From Mycolicibacterium diernhoferi (lineage in GTDB: Bacteria; Actinomycetota; Actinomycetes; Mycobacteriales; Mycobacteriaceae), in the NCBI RefSeq assembly GCF_019456655.1, contig NZ_CP080332.1:1116001-1180000 (forward strand): a stretch of 64,000 nt of DNA. Reading direction: 5' to 3'. Shown in pieces: positions 28,328 through 36,518 of the stretch. Within the stretch, counting starts at the first letter, position 1, and each line of letters starts with the position of its first letter. Position numbers and translations under genes: made by a program. The notes under the pieces were generated by a model. The model ran no database searches and was not told where the DNA came from. It saw only the letters and a program-made list of their open reading frames with translations.

Positions 28328-29200
28328 CTACTTCGTCATCGTGAACTGATTGACGTCGATGTAGCCCACCCGGAAACCATTCGCGCACCCGGTCAGATAG
28401 CGCATGTAGCGCTCGTACACCTCTTCTGACTGGACGGCGACGGCCTCGTCTCTATGAGACTCTAGCGCCTCGGCCCAGTGGTCCAGAGTGCGTGCGTAGT
28501 GGAACCGCAGGGACTGGCGTCGCTCGACGGTGAAACCGGCTGGGGTGGCGTGTTCCTCCACTTTCTCGATCGAGGGCAGCCGGCCGCCCGGGAAGATCTC
28601 GGTCAGGATGAACTTGACGAATCTGGCAACCTCGAACGTCAGCGGTATACCCTCGTCGATCAGCTGCGGAAACGTCTTACCGCAAATCGTATGCAGCAGC
28701 ATGACACCGTCATCCGGCAAGGCGGCGTGCGCCATGGCGAAGAACGCGTCATAGCGTTCGAAGCCGAAGTGCTCGAATGCGCCGATCGACACGATCCGGT
28801 CCACCGGCTCGTCGAACTCCTCCCACCCCTGGAGCAGGACCCGTTTCTGGCGCGGGCTGTCCGAGCGGGCGAACTCGCCCTCCACGAACGCCTTCTGGTT
28901 CTCGCTCAGCGTCAGCCCGATGACGTTGACGTCGTAGCGCTCCAGCGCGCGCATCATCGTCGCGCCCCAGCCGCAGCCGATGTCGAGCAGCGTCATGCCC
29001 GGTTGCAGGCCCAGCTTGCCCAGCGACAGGTCGATCTTGGCGAGCTGGGCCTGTTCCAGGGTCATGTCATCGCGCTCGAAGTAGGCGCAGCTGTAGGTCC
29101 GGCTCGGATCCAGGAACAGCGCGAAGAACTCGTCGGACAGGTCATAGTGCGCCTGTACGTCGGAGAAATTCGGTTTGAGCTTGGTTTTGCGGTCGGTCAT
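28328..29200 (-). CDS. Mycolic acid cyclopropane synthase/methyltransferase (MmaA2/CmaA-like)
   Basis: Second meromycolate-modifying SAM enzyme, 290 residues from ATG 29200. It has HYDLSDEFFALFLDPSRTYS, LLDIGCGWGATMMRAL, VIGLTLSENQ, IVSIGAFEHFGFERYDAFF and MLLHTI. The ending GYIDVNQFTMTK is very similar to M. tuberculosis MmaA2 and CmaA1. The likely reaction is cyclopropanation or methyl addition at a double bond. It lies upstream of the MmaA4-like gene on the same strand, separated by 175 bases. Confidence 0.88.
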   Translation of the reverse strand: MTDRKTKLKPNFSDVQAHYDLSDEFFALFLDPSRTYSCAYFERDDMTLEQAQLAKIDLSLGKLGLQPGMTLLDIGCGWGATMMRALERYDVNVIGLTLSENQKAFVEGEFARSDSPRQKRVLLQGWEEFDEPVDRIVSIGAFEHFGFERYDAFFAMAHAALPDDGVMLLHTICGKTFPQLIDEGIPLTFEVARFVKFILTEIFPGGRLPSIEKVEEHATPAGFTVERRQSLRFHYARTLDHWAEALESHRDEAVAVQSEEVYERYMRYLTGCANGFRVGYIDVNQFTMTK

Positions 29201-29291
29201 ACGCGCCCCCCCGGCGACCTCGTTCACGTCCCGATCGGCGACGACCGGGCTTGCGCGGGATGCTACGCCGCCCCGCCGGGTCCTGCGCGGC

Positions 29292-30188
29292 TTACGCGGA
29301 GAAGTTGGTCTTGAGTTCGCCGACGATGTCGTCCCACAGCGGTTCCGGCAGCTCATGGCCCATCCCGTCGAACAGCACCAGTCTTGCCCCGGGAATGGCC
29401 CGCGCGATCGCGCGGCCCCCGGACGGGCGCATCAGCTTGTCCGCCTTGCCGTGGATGACCACCGTCGGGGCGGTGGTCGCCCGGTTGTAGGGGCGCAGGC
29501 TGCCGCTGCCCAGGATGGCGGCGAACTGCCGGCCGACCCCGGCCGGGTGGTAGGACCGCTCGTAGCTCTCCAGCGCGTCGGCGCGCACCCTGTCCTCGGG
29601 TGCCGGGTATCCGGGGCTGCCGATGATGCGGGAGACCCGGATGCTGTTGGCGATGACGCTCTCCGGGCTGGTGTCGGCGGGCTTCTGCAACAGGGCCAGC
29701 AGTTGCCGGGGCCCGGGCGGCGGCAGCAGTGCCCGGTTGTTGGAGGAGAAGATCACCCCCAGTGAGCGGGTTCGGGCGGCGTGCCGGGCGGCGAACACCT
29801 GGGCGATCATCCCGCCCATCGAACCACCGACGATGTGTGCGCGGTCCAGCCCGAGATGGTCGAGCAGGGCGGCCGTATCGTCGGCCATGTCCTCCAGCGT
29901 GTAGGCCGCCGGACTCTTGACGCCGATGAGCGAGCGTGCCATCCGCGGGGCCAGCGCGGCTCCGCTGTGTGCGCCGGGCAGTTTCGAGGACAGCCCCACG
30001 TCCCGGTTGTCGAACCGGATGACGCGCAGCCCCTGGTCGACCAGTTTCTCGCAGAACCCCTTGCGCCACAACAGGAGTTGCGCGCCGAGGCCCATGATCA
30101 GCACGACCGGTGGGTCACCCTCGTTGCCGAAATCCTCGTAGACGATGTCCAGGTCACCCGACTTCGCGACGCCGGTACGCACCTTCAT
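29292..30188 (-). CDS. lipG: Alpha/beta hydrolase, LipG-like
   Basis: Esterase/lipase-type hydrolase of 298 residues. The oxyanion region LIMGLGAQLLLW lies near 30-41 and the nucleophile elbow GGSMGGMIAQ carries Ser at about 122. The acid and His are suggested by VVIHGKADKLMRPSGG and FDGMGHELPEPLW near the C-terminus. Position between a mycolate methyltransferase and the UbiB-like kinase gene matches Rv0646c (lipG). It overlaps the upstream gene by 4 bases, indicating coupling. Natural substrate unknown. Confidence 0.88.
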   Translation of the reverse strand: MKVRTGVAKSGDLDIVYEDFGNEGDPPVVLIMGLGAQLLLWRKGFCEKLVDQGLRVIRFDNRDVGLSSKLPGAHSGAALAPRMARSLIGVKSPAAYTLEDMADDTAALLDHLGLDRAHIVGGSMGGMIAQVFAARHAARTRSLGVIFSSNNRALLPPPGPRQLLALLQKPADTSPESVIANSIRVSRIIGSPGYPAPEDRVRADALESYERSYHPAGVGRQFAAILGSGSLRPYNRATTAPTVVIHGKADKLMRPSGGRAIARAIPGARLVLFDGMGHELPEPLWDDIVGELKTNFSA

Positions 30189-31552
30189 TCGATCGGTGCC
30201 GGCTCGTCGTCGGACTTGTGCTCGCGGCTGACCTCGACCATGAAGTTGGCGAAGTATCCGGTCAGCTGCGGATCGCTCATCATCTGCCAGCGCGGCGCGA
30301 GCAGCTTCATGTAGCGCTCGACGTAGAGGAACTGCTTACCGATGAGCACCAGCTCCCGGGGCAGCTTCACGTCGTAGGCGTCGGCCAGCGCCGAGAGTTG
30401 CTTGCCGATCTCGGCGTAACTCAGGTCGCCGAGGGTGGACATGGTCAACGGGGTGGTGAACTTCTCCAGGTCCTCGGCGGCCTGGGCCTCGGGTTTCACG
30501 GTGCCGACCGCGCCCATCATCACGACGATCTTGCCGGCGGCGGCGTGGTCCTTCTTGACCAGCAGCGCGTACACGAGTTCGCGCAGCAGCCACCGGGTAC
30601 GCGGATCGATGCGGCCCATGATGCCGAAGTCGAAGAACACGATCTTGCCGTCGTCGTCGACATAGAGGTTGCCGGCATGCAGGTCGCCGTGGAACAGGCC
30701 GTGCCGCAGCCCGCCCTCGAACACGCTGAACAGCAAGGCCTTCACGAGGCCCTCGCCGTCGAAACCCTTTTTGCGGATGGTGGCGACGTCGTCGATGCGG
30801 GTGCCCTGGATGCGTTCCATGGTGAGCACCCGCTCACTGGTCAGGTCCCAATAGACCTGCGGTACTCGGATGTCGGCGCCCAGCGGGGAGGAGTGCATGT
30901 GCGCGACCCAGGCGTCCATGGACTGCGCCTCGAGTCGGAAGTCCAGCTCCTCGGCCAGGTTGTCGGCGAAGTCGGCGACCACATCCTGAGCGGAAAGGCG
31001 TTGCCCCAGTTTGGCGAACTCGACGAGGCGGGCGCCGCGCTTGAGGATCTGCAGATCCGCGGCGACGCGCCGGCGGATGCCGGGCCGCTGGATCTTGACC
31101 ACCACTTCTTCACCGGAATGCAGTGTCGCGTAGTGCACCTGCGCGATGGAGGCCGACGCGAACGGCGTCTCGTCGAAGGACTTGAACAGGCTCTCCGGCC
31201 GGGCCCCGAGTTCTTCGACGAACAGCTTGTGCACTTCGGCCTTGTCCGCGGGTGGCACCCGGTCCAGCAGGCTGCGGAACTCCCGGCTCAGTGGCTCACC
31301 GAACGCGCCCGGGCTGGAGGCGATGATCTGCCCGAACTTGACGTAGGTGGGGCCCAGATCGGCGAAGGTCTTGGGGACCTGTTTGGCGATCTTCTGCTGT
31401 AGCGAACCCTTGCCCATGATGGTGCCGACGACGCGGGCGCCGGTACGGGTGATCTGCCACCCGGTCGCGCCGATGCGGGCGGCCTCGACCGGCAGCGGCA
31501 CCCGGTCCAGCCTGGCGGGCTCGCGGTGCTTTGTTCTCGGCGTGGAACTCAT
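30185..31552 (-). CDS. ABC1/UbiB-family atypical kinase
   Basis: Member of the ABC1/ADCK/UbiB atypical kinase family (455 residues), equivalent in position to Rv0647c. Visible motifs are KFGQIIASSPGAF (KxGQ-type N-terminal motif, about 72-84), FASASIAQVHYA (Ala-rich loop, about 131-142), VVVKIQRPG (Lys), LFHGDLHAGNLYVDDDG (catalytic loop) and VFFDFGIMGRI (DFG). Family members regulate lipid or quinone metabolism in membranes. The role here, next to mycolate genes, is inferred only. Confidence 0.92.
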   Translation of the reverse strand: MSSTPRTKHREPARLDRVPLPVEAARIGATGWQITRTGARVVGTIMGKGSLQQKIAKQVPKTFADLGPTYVKFGQIIASSPGAFGEPLSREFRSLLDRVPPADKAEVHKLFVEELGARPESLFKSFDETPFASASIAQVHYATLHSGEEVVVKIQRPGIRRRVAADLQILKRGARLVEFAKLGQRLSAQDVVADFADNLAEELDFRLEAQSMDAWVAHMHSSPLGADIRVPQVYWDLTSERVLTMERIQGTRIDDVATIRKKGFDGEGLVKALLFSVFEGGLRHGLFHGDLHAGNLYVDDDGKIVFFDFGIMGRIDPRTRWLLRELVYALLVKKDHAAAGKIVVMMGAVGTVKPEAQAAEDLEKFTTPLTMSTLGDLSYAEIGKQLSALADAYDVKLPRELVLIGKQFLYVERYMKLLAPRWQMMSDPQLTGYFANFMVEVSREHKSDDEPAPIE

Positions 31553-31610
31553 GTCTGCAGTGTCTCAAAGCCCGAGGTGCCGCTGAACACAAGTGTGCGC
31601 TGCGTCATAC

Positions 31611-32642
31611 TCATGCGAAGCTGTGCTCGACCTCGGTGCGACTCAGCTCCGGGTCGCTACCCAGCACATATGTCGGCTCGGTGTGGTCGCAGGTGGTGCC
31701 ATCGGCCACCCGGGCCTGGGCCTGGCGGAACTCCATCGTGGTGCCCGCCGCGGTGTGCAGGCCGTTGATGATCGACCAGACCATGGCGCGCCGGGCCGCC
31801 CGCTCGACGGGGTTGGGGTCGGTGTGCCCGATCAGCTGCTTGGCCCACTTGGGCATGGTGTCGCGGATGGCCCAGTCCACCGCGCTCTGCGGCATCGGCA
31901 GGTTCGATCCGGTGGCCATGGCCGCTCCGTGGGTGAGCGCCAGGCGAGGCAGGTAGGAGCGCAGGCATTCCAGCGTCTCGGCCTTGGTGGTGGGCAGGTC
32001 GGTGCCGCCCAGAGCGTGCCCGACCCGCACGAACTCCCCGTAGTAGCGGTCCAGTTTCTTGCCGCGCAACGGATTCGGGTGATAGATCTCGTGCGCGGTG
32101 GCCAGCCCCCACACCACGGTGGCGTAATTCCAGCGCAGCCAGTCCGGATCGTCGGCGTCATACACGGCGCCGTCGGGGCGGACGCCCTTGATGGTGTGGT
32201 GCATCGAGCGGACCGTGCGCGACACCCGCTCGGCGGTCTCGGTGTTGCCGTAGGCGGTGCCGATGAAGAAGGCGATGGAGTGCCCCAGCCGCACGGCGGC
32301 GCCCTTCGGATCGATGACGGGCTCGGCGATACCCGTCTTCGGGTCGCGCTTGACCAGCCGGGAGTGGTGCATGCCCATCCAGTAGATGGACGGGTCGAGG
32401 CGCTCGATGTAGGCGGCGCACTGCAGGCCGAAGATCAGGGCCTCGGTGTGCGAGTGCACGTGCCAGACCGCGCTACCGGGCCCGAACCAGCCCGGGTCGC
32501 CGGCCGGGCCGGCGAACTCCATGCCTTTGAAGTAGTGCCGGCGTACGTCCTTGTCGAACTTGCGCTGCAGCATCTGCTCGAGCACCTGGTGCGGCATATC
32601 CACGCCGGAACCCCTTAATCTGGTTTTCGTCTTTCTGGTCAC
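31611..32642 (-). CDS. MpaB-type oxygenase family protein (DUF2236)
   Basis: A 343-residue protein of the DUF2236/MpaB family, related to latex-clearing and other haem-dependent oxygenases. Diagnostic features are GSAVWHVHSHTEALIFG (about 56-72), RTVRSMHHTIKGV, WNYATVVWGLATAHEIYH and a C-terminal RRAMVWSIINGLHTAAG. His residues in these segments are candidates for haem binding. The start is uncertain: GTG 32642 falls inside the putative operator, and ATG 32597 is an alternative. Divergent tetR suggests specific repression. Substrate unknown. Confidence 0.82.
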   Translation of the reverse strand: MTRKTKTRLRGSGVDMPHQVLEQMLQRKFDKDVRRHYFKGMEFAGPAGDPGWFGPGSAVWHVHSHTEALIFGLQCAAYIERLDPSIYWMGMHHSRLVKRDPKTGIAEPVIDPKGAAVRLGHSIAFFIGTAYGNTETAERVSRTVRSMHHTIKGVRPDGAVYDADDPDWLRWNYATVVWGLATAHEIYHPNPLRGKKLDRYYGEFVRVGHALGGTDLPTTKAETLECLRSYLPRLALTHGAAMATGSNLPMPQSAVDWAIRDTMPKWAKQLIGHTDPNPVERAARRAMVWSIINGLHTAAGTTMEFRQAQARVADGTTCDHTEPTYVLGSDPELSRTEVEHSFA

Positions 32643-32691
32643 GTATGTAGCCAGAGTACATTTTGGTTACGACCGTGACCAGATCTATCCT
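32636..32691 (+). promoter_or_regulatory. Candidate TetR operator and leaderless tetR promoter
   Basis: The 55-base gap between the mpaB and tetR genes holds three related half-sites: TGGTCACG (32636-32643), TGGTTACG (32664-32671) and CGTGACCA (32674-32681). The last two form a palindrome with a 2-nt centre and one mismatch. A second short palindrome ATGTA-N7-TACAT lies at 32645-32661. TTGGTT (32663-32668) and TATCCT (32686-32691), 17 bases apart, form a promoter ending 6 bases before the tetR ATG, implying a leaderless mRNA and autorepression. Confidence 0.55.
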
Positions 32692-32697
32692 GGGTGG

Positions 32698-33291
32698 ATG
32701 TCGAGTTCGACCCGGTGGGCTGGTGTGCCCCTGGATGACCGGCGCGCCGAACGCCGCGGGTTACTGGTCGACGCCGCCTTCGCGTTGTTCGGCGACGGCG
32801 GGGAATCCGCGCTGACGGTGCGTTCGGTATGTCGGGAATGCGGCATGAACACCCGGTATTTCTACGAAAGCTTCACCGACACAGACGAACTGCTCGGTGC
32901 GGTGTTCGACAAGGTGGCCGTCGAACTCGGCGCCGCGGTGGACGCGGCGATGACGGTTGCCGGGGACTCGCCGACCAGCCGGACCCGGGCCGGGATCGCC
33001 GCGGTGCTCGGCTTCAGCTCGGCGGACCCGCGCCGGGGCCGGGTGCTGTTCACCGACGCCCGCGCCAACCCGGTGCTCACCGCCCGGCGCGCCGCGCTGC
33101 AGGACGCGCTGCTGGCCGCGGTGCTGGAGGAGGGCTCGCGGCTGCACCCCGGCTCGGACCCGGTGGCCACCCGCGTCGGTGCGGCCATGTTCACCGGTGC
33201 GATGGCCGAGCTGGCCCAGCAGTATCTGTCCGGCGCCCTCGGGGATGACCTGGATGCCGTCGTCAGCGACGCGTTGCGGTTTTTCCGGTAG
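32698..33291 (+). CDS. TetR-family transcriptional regulator
   Basis: A 197-residue repressor-type protein. The N-terminal helix-turn-helix spans about residues 16-62 (LLVDAAFALFGDGGESALTV, RSVCRECGMNTRYFYESFTD). The rest is a helical ligand-binding domain. ATG 32698 is chosen over upstream in-frame codons because the promoter and operator occupy the preceding sequence. It is divergent from the MpaB-type gene, its most likely target. Confidence 0.88.
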   Translation: MSSSTRWAGVPLDDRRAERRGLLVDAAFALFGDGGESALTVRSVCRECGMNTRYFYESFTDTDELLGAVFDKVAVELGAAVDAAMTVAGDSPTSRTRAGIAAVLGFSSADPRRGRVLFTDARANPVLTARRAALQDALLAAVLEEGSRLHPGSDPVATRVGAAMFTGAMAELAQQYLSGALGDDLDAVVSDALRFFR

Positions 33292-33313
33292 GTCCGCGCC
33301 CTCCTTTTTCTGC

Positions 33314-33375
33314 GGCGAAACTCGCGTACCCGTCGCTGTTTCGCGGATATCAACGACCGGTACGCGTGTTTCGCC
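33314..33375. repeat. Inverted-repeat hairpin, copy A (24-14-24)
   Basis: Arms at 33314-33337 and 33352-33375 pair at 21 of 24 positions around a 14-nt loop. The arm core reads GGCGAAACTCGCGTACC. It starts 22 bases after the tetR stop. The same arms and the same loop length recur in copies B and C, so this is a repeated element and not a chance stem. Confidence 0.85.
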
Positions 33376-33418
33376 AAGAAAATGGAGCCGCGGAGCACGC
33401 TGGTGCGTCCAAACAAAC

Positions 33419-34267
33419 ATGGCCGTTCCCATCATTGGCGCCGAGGCGGTGGCCGAAGGATTGCTCACCCGGGCGCAGCTGCGTCACCGCTACGCTCCGG
33501 TCTTCCGTGGGGTCTACCTGCCGAAGGGGCATTCGCCGACGCTGTTCGAGCGGATCGCCGCCGCCCGCCTGGCCGTGCCGCGTGCGGTGATCGCTGGACC
33601 CGCGGCATCCGCAGTGCACGGTGCGAAGTGGGTGGATGACGACATACGTATCGACCTGATCGGACGGTGCCGGCCACAGCCCGGACTCAGGGGCCGGGAG
33701 GAGACGTTGTGCGCGGACGAGTCGATGACGGTGCGTGGCATTCCGGTGACGACGCCGGCGCGAACGGCATTCGACCTGGCCCGGCGGCTGCCCCGGGCCG
33801 ACGCGATCGAGCGCCTCGACGCGCTGATGAATGCCTCGCCGTTCTCGATCGAGGACGCCATGTTGCTGACCAAGGTGCATCCCCGCGCCCGCGGCCTGGT
33901 TCGAGCTCGCGAGGCACTGCCATTCGTGGACGGCGGGGCGGAGTCCCCGAAGGAGAGCTGGCTGCGGATGCTGTTCATCGACGCCGGATTGCCGGTGCCG
34001 ACAACGCAGTTCGTGGTGTACAGGGCGGACGGGGTCTACATCCGGCGCATCGACATGGTGTGGGAGGACTACAAGATCGGCGCCGAGTACGACGGGGAAC
34101 AGCACCTGACCTCGCGCGAGCAGTACGCGCGCGACGTCTGGACCCGCGGCGAACTGCAGAAGCTGGGCTGGTACGTAATCCACGTCATCAAGGAACACCG
34201 CGGCCCGGACGTCGTCGCGGAGGGCCGCGCGGCGCTACTCGCCCGCGGATGGGATGGCCGCCCCTGA
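33419..34267 (+). CDS. DUF559-like / AbiEi-type domain protein
   Basis: A 282-residue protein of a family common in mycobacteria. The N-terminus (IIGAEAVAEGLLTRAQLRHR, about 5-24, then FRGVYLPKGH) resembles the AbiEi antitoxin winged helix. The C-terminal part resembles a DUF559/Vsr-type nuclease fold: ESWLRMLFIDAGLP, RIDMVWEDYKIGAEYDGEQH (about 215-234) and WYVIHVIKEH. Acidic residues in the D/E-x-K-like core could bind metal. Function unknown. It is flanked on both sides by hairpin copies A and B. A deleted relative lies at 54085-54315. Confidence 0.75.
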   Translation: MAVPIIGAEAVAEGLLTRAQLRHRYAPVFRGVYLPKGHSPTLFERIAAARLAVPRAVIAGPAASAVHGAKWVDDDIRIDLIGRCRPQPGLRGREETLCADESMTVRGIPVTTPARTAFDLARRLPRADAIERLDALMNASPFSIEDAMLLTKVHPRARGLVRAREALPFVDGGAESPKESWLRMLFIDAGLPVPTTQFVVYRADGVYIRRIDMVWEDYKIGAEYDGEQHLTSREQYARDVWTRGELQKLGWYVIHVIKEHRGPDVVAEGRAALLARGWDGRP

Positions 34268-34283
34268 CGGCCGCTCCGGTCGC

Positions 34284-34345
34284 GGCGAAACACGCGTACC
34301 CGTCGCTTTTCCGCGCGCAGGAGCGACGGGTACGCGAGTTTCGCC
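34284..34345. repeat. Inverted-repeat hairpin, copy B (24-14-24)
   Basis: Arms at 34284-34307 and 34322-34345 pair at 23 of 24 positions with a 14-nt loop. It lies 16 bases after the DUF559-like gene stop and 7 bases before the convergent DinB gene end, so it can serve as a bidirectional 3'-end structure. It is the best-preserved copy. Confidence 0.88.
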
Positions 34346-34352
34346 ACAATAT

Positions 34353-34955
34353 TCAGGCGACCGGCTGCTTGCCCCACGGGGTCAGCCACGGCGTCGGCTC
34401 CCAGTCCTCCAATCCGGCCAGCAACTCGTAGAGCGTGGCGCCGTCGATGCTCTCCCGGACGATGTCGCCCTGCCCGGCGTGGCGCGCGAGCTCCTCGATC
34501 ATGTGGAAGATCACCCAGCGCACCGACCACGCCGAGATGTCCTTCGGGAACCACGGCACCCCTGGTGGAACTGGCACTGCCGCACCGAGATCCGTGGTTT
34601 CGATCAGCCGGATCGTCTCCGCGTTCTGCTCATCGAAGGCAGCCAGGACATCGGCCAGCGTCTCGTCCTCGCGCATCACGAACTCGTCGCCGTAGTCGGC
34701 GGCCTGGTCCTCCATCGGGCGCTTGTCGCCGTCGGTGAGCTCCGGGGCCGCGGCCACCCGTTCCATCCAGCTGCGCTGGCAGTTCGTGACGTGCTTGATC
34801 AGCCCGCCGATGGACAGTGTGCTCACCGAGGGCGCGGCGCGGGCCTGCTCGTCGGTGAGGCCGAAAGCGATCGCGTGGAAGGCGTACTGCTGGGCGGCGA
34901 TGTATTCCTTGAGTCCGGCGCGCTCGTCGGCGATCGGCGGGGGCATGGCGGGCAT
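34353..34955 (-). CDS. DinB-family protein (second of pair)
   Basis: A 200-residue helical-bundle protein of the DinB/DUF664 superfamily, which includes thiol-dependent metalloenzymes. Histidines at positions expected for the metal site are visible: GGLIKHVTNC (about 49-58) and VIFHMIEELARHAGQGDIVR (about 149-168). ATG 34955 follows GGAG at good spacing and lies one base after the stop of the upstream DinB gene, so the two are coupled. Possible roles include mycothiol-dependent detoxification, by analogy only. Confidence 0.82.
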   Translation of the reverse strand: MPAMPPPIADERAGLKEYIAAQQYAFHAIAFGLTDEQARAAPSVSTLSIGGLIKHVTNCQRSWMERVAAAPELTDGDKRPMEDQAADYGDEFVMREDETLADVLAAFDEQNAETIRLIETTDLGAAVPVPPGVPWFPKDISAWSVRWVIFHMIEELARHAGQGDIVRESIDGATLYELLAGLEDWEPTPWLTPWGKQPVA

Positions 34956-34956
34956 C

Positions 34957-35472
34957 TCAGTTCTCCTTCGTGTGGGTGTACAGGTCTCGCAGCAAAGAGA
35001 TTTCGGCGCCGTGGTGGATGACCTCTCGGTTGATGTGCAGCACCAGGACGGACATCGGATAGTCGGCATACGGTCCCTCGGCGGGCCCGCACGGGCGGTC
35101 CAGGTCTGCGTCTGACAGGCCCCGCACCCCGGCCGTCCAGCGCGCGTATTCGGTGTCGAGCTGGCCCAGCGCGGTCGCGGCGTCGGTGGCGTACGGCCAG
35201 CTCTGGTAGTCGGCGGCCGGCCCGCCGAAATGCGAATGGTTGCGCATCGCGAAGACGCCGATGATCACGTGCGCCAGCCGCCAGGCGATGGTGGTGAACG
35301 GGGCAGGCTCCGGCTCCGGGTTGGCGAAGTCGACCCCACCGTCGGGGTGCACGGTCCAGCAGTCGGCGACCGGCTGCCAGAAGTATTCGTCGTCGGTGAG
35401 GCCGTCGAGCCGAGGTCGCAGTTGGTGTTCCCAGTGGAAACTCAGCTGGTCGGCGAGCAGTTCGCTGTTCAT
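34957..35472 (-). CDS. DinB-family protein (first of pair)
   Basis: A 171-residue DinB-like protein with WRLAHVIIGVFAMRNHSHF near 64-82 and LVLHINREVIHHGAEISLLR near 144-163, the latter carrying the conserved His pair of the C-terminal helix. It is divergent from a WYL regulator across a 61-base gap containing a palindrome, and probably forms a two-gene operon with the downstream DinB gene. Confidence 0.83.
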   Translation of the reverse strand: MNSELLADQLSFHWEHQLRPRLDGLTDDEYFWQPVADCWTVHPDGGVDFANPEPEPAPFTTIAWRLAHVIIGVFAMRNHSHFGGPAADYQSWPYATDAATALGQLDTEYARWTAGVRGLSDADLDRPCGPAEGPYADYPMSVLVLHINREVIHHGAEISLLRDLYTHTKEN

Positions 35473-35493
35473 GACCCAAGACTGACATCTATA

Positions 35494-35512
35494 TAGGACA
35501 GATTCGGTCCTA
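35494..35512. promoter_or_regulatory. Palindrome between dinB and WYL-regulator genes
   Basis: TAGGAC (35494-35499) and GTCCTA (35507-35512) form a perfect inverted repeat with a 7-base centre. It lies between divergent genes and overlaps a TATATA stretch that could be a -10 for the dinB operon. It is a likely operator of the WYL regulator. Confidence 0.5.
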
Positions 35513-35533
35513 AGAGTGCGGCAGGATGTGGAT

Positions 35534-36484
35534 ATGAGCACGGCAAGGGTGTTGCAGCTGCTCGGCCTGCTGCAGTCACGCCGGGTGTGGACCTCCGAGG
35601 AGCTGGCCGACCGCCTGGAGGTCACCACCCGCAGCGTGCGCCGCGACGTCGACCGGCTGCGCGAACTGGGCTATCCGGTGCACGCCAGCAAGGGGCACGG
35701 CGGCGGCTACCAACTCGGCGCCGGCGCGGCCCTGCCCCCGCTGCTGCTGGACCCCGACGAGGCGGTGGCGATGGCCGTCTGCCTGCGGCTGGCCGCCGGC
35801 GGCAGTGTCGCCGGGGTGGGGGAGTCCGCGCTGCGGGCGCTGTCCAAACTCGACCAGGTGATGCCGGCGCGGCTGCGCTCCCAGGTCGCCGCGGTGCACG
35901 ACAGCACCGTCACGCTGACCCCGACCAGCCGCGACGTGCCCGTCGACCCCGAGGTGCTGATGACGCTGGCCCGAGCCTGCCGCGACCACGAGCACGTCAA
36001 CCTCACCTACACCGACATCCGTGACAACGAGACACAACGCAGGCTGGAGCCCTACCAACTGGTGACCACCGGGCGGCGCTGGTACCTGTTGGCCTTCGAC
36101 CGCGACCGACAGGACTGGCGCAGCCTGCGCCTGGACCGGATGGCCGACGTCCGCGCGCTGGGCAGCACCTTCACCCCGCGCCCGGCGCCCGATGCCGCCC
36201 AGTACGTACAGCGCGCCATCACCAGCTCGCCCTACCGGTACGTGGCCCGGGTGCGCTACCGGGCACCTCGCGACGTTGTGGCGCAGAGCTTCTCGGCGGC
36301 GTCGGTGCAGATCGAACCGGATGGCCCCGACGCCTGCATCTTGACCACCGGCGCCGACGACCCGGACAAGATGGCGCTCTACCTGGCCATGCCGGGCTGC
36401 GAGTTCGAGGTGCTCGAACCACCCGAGGTTGCGGACGCGGTGCGGACCGCCGCCGAACGGCTCCGCAGGGCGGCGGCACGCTGA
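35534..36484 (+). CDS. WYL-domain transcriptional regulator
   Basis: A 316-residue regulator. An N-terminal winged helix-turn-helix (ARVLQLLGLLQSRRVWTSEE, LEVTTRSVRRDVDRLRELG) is followed by a WYL domain with VNLTYTDIRDNETQRRLEPY and TGRRWYLLAFDRDRQDWRS. A WCX-type C-terminal segment completes it. WYL proteins sense ligands or nucleic acids and often control divergent neighbours, here the dinB pair. ATG 35534 is preferred over an in-frame upstream codon at 35516. Confidence 0.9.
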   Translation: MSTARVLQLLGLLQSRRVWTSEELADRLEVTTRSVRRDVDRLRELGYPVHASKGHGGGYQLGAGAALPPLLLDPDEAVAMAVCLRLAAGGSVAGVGESALRALSKLDQVMPARLRSQVAAVHDSTVTLTPTSRDVPVDPEVLMTLARACRDHEHVNLTYTDIRDNETQRRLEPYQLVTTGRRWYLLAFDRDRQDWRSLRLDRMADVRALGSTFTPRPAPDAAQYVQRAITSSPYRYVARVRYRAPRDVVAQSFSAASVQIEPDGPDACILTTGADDPDKMALYLAMPGCEFEVLEPPEVADAVRTAAERLRRAAAR

Positions 36485-36518
36485 CCGGCGAAACACGCGT
36501 ACCGGTTGCTCCCAGGAG

